Shown piece after piece: positions 1 through 6,270 of a DNA stretch of 10,513 bases. Source of the DNA: Discostella pseudostelligera. Lineage: Eukaryota; Bacillariophyta; Thalassiosirophyceae; Thalassiosirales; Thalassiosiraceae. The notes under the pieces were generated by a model. It was given only the letters and a program-made list of their open reading frames with translations, searched no databases and was not told the DNA's origin. The position numbers were made by a program, and so were the translations under genes. The stretch is taken from NCBI GenBank assembly GCA_036940085.1, contig JALLBK010001688.1, positions 1-10,513 of the forward strand, read 5' to 3'. Position 1 is the stretch's first letter. Each line of letters starts with the position of its first letter.

Positions 1-64
1 CTCTCGCTCAGATACTTGGTGTGCCATCCAATGGTCTACGGCCAATGCCAATGGCGCTGAAGCA

Positions 65-1637
65 TTGATGGCACGCCGCATTGACTTGATTTTGTGTGGT
101 GGGCAGTGTGCAGTGGCGCTTCCCGCGCTTTTATTTCGCCCTCGCCCCACAGTCTTCCCGCCATTTACCATTTATCTACCATATCGTACATTTTGTCTTC
201 ACGCCATTTTAGCCATTTCCAATTCATTCGTCAATTTTCTCCTCCGCAGCAACATCGATGAATTGAGAATTGATGATCGACGACGATGCAACAATGATGG
301 CATTGGGGGGAGAGTGTTAGTGATAAAGGGACAACACGCAACAAGGATGCAACCACTTGAAATAGCCAAAGGAATTCCCGCCGCCATTGCCTGTAAAGAC
401 GATTACGATGTTGGGCTTGCATCAACGACGACGGCGGCGGTCGCGGCTGTGACGGCGGCAGATGAACTGAATAGAACTCGTTCTCCATCACCTGAACTGG
501 TAACGAGACGACGCAGTAATGACAACCACATCAATAACAACAACATCAATAATACAACAATGCCAGACTCTCCAAGATCATTTGACTCCAATGAATTATT
601 CGAAGATGTCGTGGATGAAACCAATGGTGAATATGGCATGGATAGAATTACCGACGATGATTTGGAGAGGTTAATGTGGAATTCCGATGAGGGCCAACGT
701 CGAGATTATCGTCGTCGTCAACACAACAATAATACCGCTAGACCATCCTCCATGTTTCAACAATATCATCGAATTCGATCATTGCTATGCTCATGCTGTC
801 CTCCCCGCCGCCAACACAAAATCGGCAACATGATCATCCTACTTCCCTACTACTGCGTTACTAAATTCAAATGTGGCATCATGGGCCCCCATTGGTTTGG
901 TCCAGTGGCCTGTTTTACTTTATTAAGTGGCGCTACCTCCCGCCTTGTTCCACGATCCTATCGTACCATTGGACCTATTACCGGTCAGATATGTTTGGGA
1001 TTGTATTTGGTTAGTGTACTGTTGCTTGGTTTGGTGGTTTGTAGAGATCCGGGTGTGGTGAGATCGACTGCTATGATGGAAGATGAGGAAGCGCTAGTAG
1101 AGCAGGAGAATGTGGATGATGAGGGCACGAATGGTATTGATGGGCGTGTCGAGAGTGGCAGAGCCGGTGGAAGGAGTGGGAATGGACGAGGACTAACAGG
1201 ACGGGGTAGTGGAGGTGGACTGTCAGAAGGTGGTCGGGGACTGAATACAAACGGCATTCGAAGGAGGGGTGGAGTAGATTGGAGGTATTGCGACATCTGC
1301 AGGTAAGAAAAGTGGAATGCACGCACCGACATTCTTTTTCATTCCGTCCATAACAAATTACATACTTTCATTTTGTATCTTCATATTGTATCAAAGCCTT
1401 TATCAGCCACCGAGAGCCGTGCATTGTCCCGACTGTAACGTATGCATCAAAGGTTGGGATCATCATTGTCCATGGATGGGGACATGCATTGGCGAGAAGA
1501 ATTACACACAATTTTTGGCATTCAATTTGACATGGTTGATATATTTGTTTTTTGCAATTGTTTGGGTTCTGAATGCTCCACTTCATTACATCGGGCCGCC
1601 GAGGGGTGTTGCTCCCGATGATGATGATGAGACATAG
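65..1637 (+). CDS. DHHC-type protein S-acyltransferase (palmitoyltransferase), two exons, short C-terminus
   Basis: Membrane enzyme expected to attach palmitate to cysteines of target proteins on the cytosolic face of endomembranes. Exon 1 is 65-1302 and exon 2 is 1397-1637. The phase-2 intron 1303-1396 (GTAAGA..AG) fuses CDIC to SLYQPPRAVHC and rebuilds the Cys-rich domain with family spacing. From the first ATG the product is 492 aa: Asn-rich and acidic N-terminus, two hydrophobic segments near 276-295 and 303-325, a DPG motif at 328-330, a Gly/Arg-rich loop about 355-404, the Cys-rich domain 409-443 with DHHC at 434-437 (catalytic Cys437), and a third helix about 453-471. It then ends in an acidic DDDDET tail, without the fourth helix or TTxE motif usual in the family. 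The motif DHHCPWMGTCIG has Thr where Asn is nearly invariant. The start is uncertain: residues 1-94 look like untranslated sequence, and ATGs at 347 and 560 are alternatives. The family call is firm. Confidence 0.85.
1303..1396 (+). other. Intron of the DHHC acyltransferase gene
   Basis: This is a 94-nt phase-2 intron with donor CAG|GTAAGA and acceptor TCAAAG|CC after a T-rich tract. Reading through the donor gives an immediate stop. Splicing to 1397 gives the conserved spacing C-x2-C-x4-PPRAVHC, whereas splicing at the next AG (1405-1406) loses the frame. Confidence 0.85.
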
Positions 1638-1947
1638 TGTGTTCGTGATGTAGATAGTCGACTTTAGTATTGCTATTGTACAAAGATATTAGACATGCCA
1701 TCAATTATTTCGTAGTTGCGTTCCAATTTTAGATGCACACACGCCCGCCCGCCCGATGGAAGATAAGATCAGTGATTGTACCTACTGCAGTTTGCTATTT
1801 GAGTTGCTCTCCAGTTCATCTGCAAAGCGATTGCGTGGTTCGAGTATCCGCCGAGAAGCATTCAGATGATGATTGTCCTGTGCACCAATCCGACTTTCCC
1901 CTCCTATCGACTCCCGATGCCTCCCGCACATTCTAATTTTGTCATGT
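1638..1947. other. Convergent intergenic region, no gene seen
   Basis: Shared 3' flank between the DHHC gene (ends 1637, + strand) and the mucin-like membrane protein gene (ends 1948, - strand). A 67-codon open frame at 1733-1936 (+) has no recognisable domain and no hydrophobic segment that could supply the missing fourth helix of the DHHC protein. No clear terminator or polyadenylation motif was identified. Confidence 0.5.
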
Positions 1948-2736
1948 CTATGCCCCCATTAATGGTGTTCTACTATCCTCACTCTCAAATATAATCTGAT
2001 CCAATGTGTCGCCACCAACCCCACCAATCGGTTGTGCTCTACCAAATATACATGGACACAATGGTTCAAGACACCCTCTTCGACAACCATACCGACGTGT
2101 GTTGATCCATATCTAAAGCGGGGGGAGAGCACGGAGAAAACGAAACATCAGCAAGAAATAAAAGGAGACAATTACTGCAATTTTCAATCATGCATAAAGA
2201 TTCAAGAGGTCCTCACTGACAAGATAACTCACATTCCCAAAGAAGAATATAATAGCATCACTAAAATAGCATGACATCCAAAGCAAACCAAACGTCACGA
2301 TGGTCCATAGAAATATCATGCCAATGCTAGGTTCCTTCTTTTGTCTTTGCTCTTCCTCTTCTTTCTTCTCCTCTTTTTTCTCTTCACCGTCTGGTTCATA
2401 CTTTTTAGATGGTGGAAAAGTTGGCGGTGTTGCTGGCTCTGATGTGGTTGTTTCAGATGATGGTGATGGTGGTGATGATGGGCTGGGTGGAGTATCGGCT
2501 GGAGTGGTGTAATTGGTGGTGGTAGGAGATGGTGTACTGTCGGTAGAGTTGTTTGCATCGTCGTCGATGGTCGTGGTGGTTCTCATTGTCATTGAGGAGG
2601 GGAGACGAAGGTCGTCATGATGTCTCGACGACGACGACGCGCCATCAACATCCTGGGAGAGAATGGAGATCGAAATGCCATTATTTGGCAATGCAATGAC
2701 GATGGAGAATAATACGACCGCAGTGAGGCGCGCCAT
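1948..2736 (-). CDS. Secreted/type I membrane protein with mucin-like ectodomain and Cys-rich tail, two exons
   Basis: Not recognised as a named family. Exon 1 is 2736-2233 and exon 2 is 2112-1948, joined by a phase-0 intron to give 222 aa. The ATG at 2736 lies in ACCATGG. Residues 1-21 form a signal peptide (MARL then a hydrophobic run). Residues 54-110 are Thr/Ser/Pro-rich with possible N-glycosylation sites at N62, N63 and N75. Residues 116-134 are a Glu/Lys-rich charged stretch. Residues 138-167 form a hydrophobic membrane segment. The following tail holds RRYGCRRGCLEPLCPC, with cysteines at 178, 182, 187 and 189, then an acidic end. The predicted topology is ectodomain outside or luminal and tail cytosolic. 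Without splicing the frame stops at 2188 after a different 14-residue end. The exon 2 frame stays open for 54 codons with a coherent hydrophilic sequence, which favours splicing. Cell-surface or wall-associated function is only a guess. Confidence 0.65.
2113..2232 (-). other. Predicted intron of the mucin-like membrane protein gene
   Basis: This is a 120-nt phase-0 intron on the minus strand. The donor is GAAT|GTGAGT at 2232. The acceptor CGCTTTAG ends at 2113 after a C/T-rich tract, with a branch-site-like TGCTGATG upstream. It is inferred from splice signals and frame continuity only. Confidence 0.65.
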
Positions 2737-3195
2737 GGTTCGGGAGAATGATTGCGTTGACTGCCTACCTGCTGCTATTACTACTGGTGACGGCGATGGC
2801 GAGTGAGAAGTGGGCAGTGGGCGGACGCTGGCGGCGGAAATGGCGATGGCGATGATTCGCGATCGCGAGGGGAAACAAGCGATGCGAACTCTCCCCTCCC
2901 GGTATTTAACGTTGTTCGTCGGAAAGACAATAGTATGACACCCGTTGGAACTTTAGATAACACTTTTGAAACATTGATCTTCAAGTTCAATGGGTTCGTC
3001 ACATATAATTTTCACTTGAAGATTGGGTGATACTTAAGGTGAGTAGGCATGTGTATCCCATGAGATTCATGCTACTGGCTGCAGTGCTGCCGCCTGCCAC
3101 AATCTGCCACATCAGCAGTTTCGATGCAAAGCGGAATATCAGCTCTCGTGATACGTGATGCACTAGGGAAATGGCAGTGTTGTTCTGGATATGCA
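2737..3195. other. Intergenic: 5' flank of the 2736 gene and 3' flank of the ZZ/PB1 gene
   Basis: No supported gene. It contains GGCGAT-rich, G-biased sequence at 2789-2855, a perfect 12-bp palindrome TCGCGATCGCGA at 2857-2868 and an AT-rich stretch beyond 2900. Both flanking genes are on the minus strand, so it should hold the promoter and 5' UTR of the membrane-protein gene and the 3' UTR of the ZZ/PB1 gene. Open frames here (for example 2803-3030 +) show no domain or composition that suggests coding. Confidence 0.5.
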
Positions 3196-4200
3196 CTAAT
3201 CTTTGGGAATAGTCATCGTAATACGGAATCGCAGCTCCTCGCCCAACTTTTTTTCGGTTGCACCCAAATTCTTCTCAGTTTCGTGGTATTTCTTGAAAAA
3301 TTGACGAAAGGCATCTTCCAATTCATTGTCAGACGAGATGGTGGTTACTTCTCCGTCTTCGTCAATGTAGGTAAATCTGGCCCTGGCAAGGAAAGCATCG
3401 CTGGGCACTTCACCTTCGTCATTAGAGTTCAATGTTAGTTTGTCCCCGTCCTGATCAAGGTAAGTGGAATCTGCATTAGGTTCGGCAAGAGAAGCTTCAC
3501 GTAGTGCACCACTGACGCTACCTGTTTCCCACCCATCATCAGAACTGACGACAATGTTCCCGTGTTCGTCAAGGTAGTTAGAAATTTCCTTGGTAATGTC
3601 TTTTATGTTCGTGCCCTTTTCCTCGGTAGCTGCGATGACACAGCCAGCTGCAAGAGACGTCAGTTTCGCATAGGAAAAATGGGAGCCAGATTTGTCCCAT
3701 AGCTCCTCTACTTTGACTCGTCGATTTTGGACTTGATGGTGGTATGTATTGACGGTGAAAATATCAAGATATAAGTGTATTTTTCAGTGCCGTCATTGTA
3801 TTGGAGTGCGAGCACATTGCATAGGAAGGATGCTTACCGTCTCCGCCATTGTCGATCTTGAGTTTTAGCACAACTCCACGGCTGAACTTCTTTTCATCTG
3901 ATGCAACGAGTAATTGGTAGGTCAGAAATTGTCCAAAACTCTACAAGTACAATGTGCTCATCGTGTTGACTCACCCGATGATGCCTTTTTAACTTCTAGA
4001 TCCGTGGCCTCTCCGGAGTACGTTTCGATGCATCGGGCACAGCGTTGAACATCATACAATTTCGAGAGATAACACTGCCCGATGATGGGCCATTGGTAAC
4101 AATCTCGACAGCAACTACTATTCTTATGAACAATGAACTCGACATCTTGCTTCCCACCCATCTCAGTGAAAACCAAATCTGCTTTTGACAACTGAGGCAT
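3196..4200 (-). CDS. ZZ-like zinc finger and PB1 domain protein, three exons (intact copy)
   Basis: Probable scaffold/adaptor protein. PB1 domains pair head-to-tail through a basic patch and an acidic OPCA motif, and PB1 plus ZZ is the layout of p62/NBR1-type proteins. Exons are 4200-3975, 3897-3838 (60 nt) and 3731-3196; both introns are phase 1 and the product is 273 aa. Residues 30-57 form a degenerate ZZ finger: C-x2-C, PIIG, YD and a closing C-x2-C, but without the usual middle Cys pair. PB1 starts with LKLKID at 86-91 (strand 1, basic) and RRVKVEELWD at 99-108. A helix follows at about 115-124. The OPCA motif YIDEDGEVTT..DNELEDA is at 217-236 and the last strand FRITMTI at 264-270. Two further Y-L-D-x-x-G segments, at 148-153 and 186-191, lie inside the domain. 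The ATG at 4200 aligns with the neighbouring copy's start; an in-frame ATG at 4284 would add 28 residues. No UBA or other ubiquitin-binding domain is seen, so an autophagy role is unproven. Confidence 0.72.
3732..3837 (-). other. Intron 2 of the intact ZZ/PB1 gene
   Basis: This is a 106-nt phase-1 intron with donor GACG|GTAAGC and acceptor ATCAAG|TCCAA. The exon that follows begins TCCAA, as do the matching exons of the upstream copy at 5402 and 4865. Confidence 0.7.
3898..3974 (-). other. Intron 1 of the intact ZZ/PB1 gene
   Basis: This is a 77-nt phase-1 intron with donor TCGG|GTGAGT and acceptor GCATCAG|AT. It separates the ZZ-like exon from the 60-nt exon that encodes the first PB1 strand. 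Confidence 0.7.
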
Positions 4201-4572
4201 TGTCACTGTCGTGCTTATCTGGAGTAGATTGCGAGCTCTTGCGAGTGAATGCTGTGATGGGTACGGCGATGTGTATGAAGTCAATTGTGCTGCAAGCTGG
4301 GGTGGCTATTTTTTCGGAGTTCGCATAATTTCCTACATCGCCAGACGTACAATGGACTATATCTCATGATGTCGAGTTGATGGTACTGCTTGCCGACGAC
4401 TATCAATTGAAACGAAGTACGGACGAGAGAGATTGAACGATAATGTGGAGATTATGGCAGTTTGGGTGCATTAGAGTAGGATATTTCCAGTACAGGTCGG
4501 AGAGTTCGATGGCCTATTAACAACAAATGCAAACAACTCAACAATCCACTATGACCACTGCTCAGCACAACA
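4201..4572. other. Intergenic region between the two ZZ/PB1 genes
   Basis: About 370 bp between the start of the intact gene and the stop of the upstream copy, both on the minus strand. The 84 bp next to 4200 remain in frame with the ZZ exon (ATG at 4284) and may be N-terminal coding or 5' UTR. Nothing else was recognised. The promoter of the intact gene should lie here, but no clear core element was found. Confidence 0.45.
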
Positions 4573-4865
4573 TCAATCCTTGGGAATTGAAACGATGACC
4601 CGGAAATGTGCGTTATTCGCAACACCATTCAAATGCTGGGCAAAGGCGACATTCACTTCACTATCAGTAGACATGGTGATTTCCTCTCCGGTTTCATCAC
4701 AGTACGTGGCTTTCGCTGTGGCAAGGAAATTAGAATGCCCAGCAGCATTGTTCTTGGGTTCGGGGATGAAAAAGTTTGATGCCACTGACATCATTTTGGT
4801 AAAGGACAACGGAGTTCCAGGAGCATCATCCGATATCTCTCCCACTGTGATGCGGCGAACTTGGA

Positions 4866-4954
4866 CTGAACGACGGTGCACGTCGACAGACAAATTTCTT
4901 TCGGTATTGGCATATCCAAAGCAAACACACGATTCTATTTAAGAAATGTCTTAC
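4866..4954 (-). other. Intron 4 of the disrupted ZZ/PB1 copy
   Basis: This is an 89-nt phase-1 intron with donor GAAG|GTAAGA and acceptor CGTTCAG|TCCAAG. An alternative acceptor ending at CCGAAAG gives the wrong frame, so the TCCAAG junction shared with other copies is preferred. Confidence 0.6.
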
Positions 4955-5014
4955 CTTCTCCTCCCTTGTCAATCTTGAGTTTGACCACCGCATCAGAACG
5001 ACGGACCACATGAC

Positions 5015-5086
5015 CTGCAGCAAATAACGGTCGTTAGTAAGATCGAAGAGAGTCTAAAGTGAGTCATATAAAATCAATGGACCTAC
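5015..5086 (-). other. Intron 3 of the disrupted ZZ/PB1 copy
   Basis: This is a 72-nt phase-1 intron with donor GTCG|GTAGGT and acceptor TTTGCTGCAG|GT. It joins the end of the first PB1 unit to the 60-nt exon opening the second. Confidence 0.65.
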
Positions 5087-6019
5087 CGACAGCTGCCGCC
5101 ACTGGAATAACCTTCTGCACATCGGGACGCCGGGGAGCATGCACAGTAACATCCAGAATTTCTCTTGCCTGATCCGATTGGGCAAACAATTCTCTTAAGA
5201 ATAGGAGAACATCATCTTCCAATTCATCTTCTGAAGACGTGGTGATTTCTACCCCATCCTTATCGAATTAGGTGGCAGCTGCGTTGGCAAGGAAGTAGGC
5301 GTGGTTCGTCCAAGCTGGAAGCGATGGAAATCAGATTTCTAATGTGAAATTGGGCGGTAGATTCATCCCAAAGCCGCCACAATTTCACGCATCGAACTTG
5401 GACTAATCATAATGGCATGCACAACAGAGAAATATTATGTGTTAATGTTCGTTCATTAAATGTCACTCAAGCGACAAGCGCATTGAAGGGTTATCAAACT
5501 TACCATTTCCGCCATTGACAATCTTGAGCTTGAACTCCATATTCTTGCTTTTGTGCTGTTCTCCTTCACAGTAATGGCAATAAAAAGTCAAAAAGGTTAA
5601 GGCGACTAAATGAAAATAGCAATGTTGTATTAAGTACTCCGACTTACCATAGTAGACGGCATCCAAGCGCTTCGTTCCGTTGCCAGTGTACTCGATGAAG
5701 CATCGACGACAACATTTCTTTCATCATAATCATAATCACTATAATCACGATGTGCTCATCTTTTCTATGATGGGCCTCCTGAAACAGAATGAACAACTGC
5801 GGCAGTTCTTAATTATGATGAACCCATTGCCTTCTCCACAAGTCGACTCGTCCGCCATCGTAATAATAGGAATGATGTACTTTGGCTTTCAACTTTGAGA
5901 CATCAAGACTCGAGAGGCTTTGCACGATGCTCATTGTATGAGTGTAGAGGACAACATGATGCCGAGCACATTTCACTCCAAAATCTTTGCAGGCTGTATC
6001 CTTCCTTCCGGACAATCGC

Positions 6020-6042
6020 ATCGTATCGCATGGTGATACGAT
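6020..6042. repeat. Inverted repeat, 8-bp stem
   Basis: ATCGTATC and its exact reverse complement GATACGAT are separated by 7 nt. It could be a dyad binding site or a chance hairpin. It lies just before the E2F-like cluster. Confidence 0.5.
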
Positions 6043-6051
6043 CTCATGAGC

Positions 6052-6088
6052 GCGCCAAAATTTTGCGCGCGGGAACAATCGCGCCAAA
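6052..6088. promoter_or_regulatory. Cluster of E2F-like sites
   Basis: Exact matches on the minus strand to the E2F consensus TTTSSCGC (as TTTGGCGC) occur at 6052-6059 and 6081-6088. A 7-of-8 match (GCGGGAAC) lies between them at 6069-6076. The first site is part of a near-palindrome CAAAATTTTG flanked by GCGCG/CGCGC. E2F/DP factors are known in plants and algae. Function here is inferred from motif density only. Confidence 0.4.
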
Positions 6089-6188
6089 CCAAGCAAATAA
6101 TGCAACCGTATGGTAGACGAGATCGAGAGATCGATTGACCATGAACACAGCGCAGAGCGCCACCCAACGCAGACAAGACGTCGTATCA

Positions 6189-6207
6189 ACTCCTATTCAT
6201 TAGGAGT
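6189..6207. repeat. Small hairpin upstream of the 6271 start
   Basis: ACTCCTA-TTCAT-TAGGAGT forms a perfect 7-bp stem with a 5-nt loop, ending 63 bp before the ATG. It may lie in the 5' UTR. No known regulatory class is recognised. Confidence 0.4.
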
Positions 6208-6270
6208 ATTTGAGAGCCGACGTTCCAGAGACGACGACAACGACGACCAATATCCATTAACTCATCATCA

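Larger units (their letters stand above)
4573..5858 (-). pseudogene. ZZ-like/double-PB1 gene copy, disrupted by frameshifts and a stop
   Basis: Tandem paralogue of the 3196-4200 gene. Exons by homology and splice sites: 5858-5648 (ZZ-like), 5563-5504 (60 nt), 5402-5087, 5014-4955 (60 nt) and 4865-4573. All introns are phase 1 and 72-101 nt. Exon 1 starts MADESTCGEG, keeps C-x2-C and RRPII, then hits TGA at 5747-5745. The expected continuation (CCRRCFIEYTG) is in another frame. Exon 3 is 316 nt where a multiple of three is needed. Its PB1 similarity shifts frame near 5330, and TAA at 5271-5269 stands where the paralogues have Tyr (AAAT-stop-FDKDGVEITT). Exons 4 and 5 remain open and encode a complete PB1 unit: VVKLKID, VQVRRI, TYCDETGEEITMSTDSE and FRVIVSIPKD ending at a stop. 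Both genes end in IPKD. Base errors in the assembly could explain the lesions, but three independent ones argue for real decay. Confidence 0.65.
5859..6270. promoter_or_regulatory. Divergent intergenic promoter region
   Basis: This 412-bp region separates the start of the disrupted ZZ/PB1 copy (- strand) from the ATG of the plastid membrane protein (+ strand). Long open frames on both strands lack any domain and are taken as chance. It holds three E2F-like boxes within 6052-6088 and inverted repeats at 6020-6042 and 6189-6207. The promoter and 5' UTR of the 6271 gene must lie here. Confidence 0.55.

Noticed and set aside
65..346. First 94 codons of the DHHC frame as certain coding sequence
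   Set aside because: The composition looks like untranslated DNA and nothing resembles an acyltransferase N-terminus. They are kept within the feature span only because the frame is open.
985..1332. Pro/Ser-rich minus-strand frame of 115 codons
   Set aside because: It is the antisense shadow of the Gly/Arg-rich loop of the DHHC protein.
1825..1855. tRNA-like GGTTCGAG box
   Set aside because: The flanking bases do not pair as a T-arm, and no acceptor stem or A-box was found.
1733..1936. Open frame of 67 codons as a third exon of the DHHC gene
   Set aside because: It has no hydrophobic segment, no TTxE-like motif and no convincing donor in exon 2.
2857..2868. Perfect 12-bp palindrome TCGCGATCGCGA as an operator
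   Set aside because: It lies in G/C-biased repetitive sequence and is a single occurrence with no known factor. It is mentioned only in the region description.
5809..6189. 126-codon minus-strand frame upstream of the disrupted PB1 copy
   Set aside because: It has no domain, overlaps the homologous ZZ exon in a different frame and covers the promoter elements.
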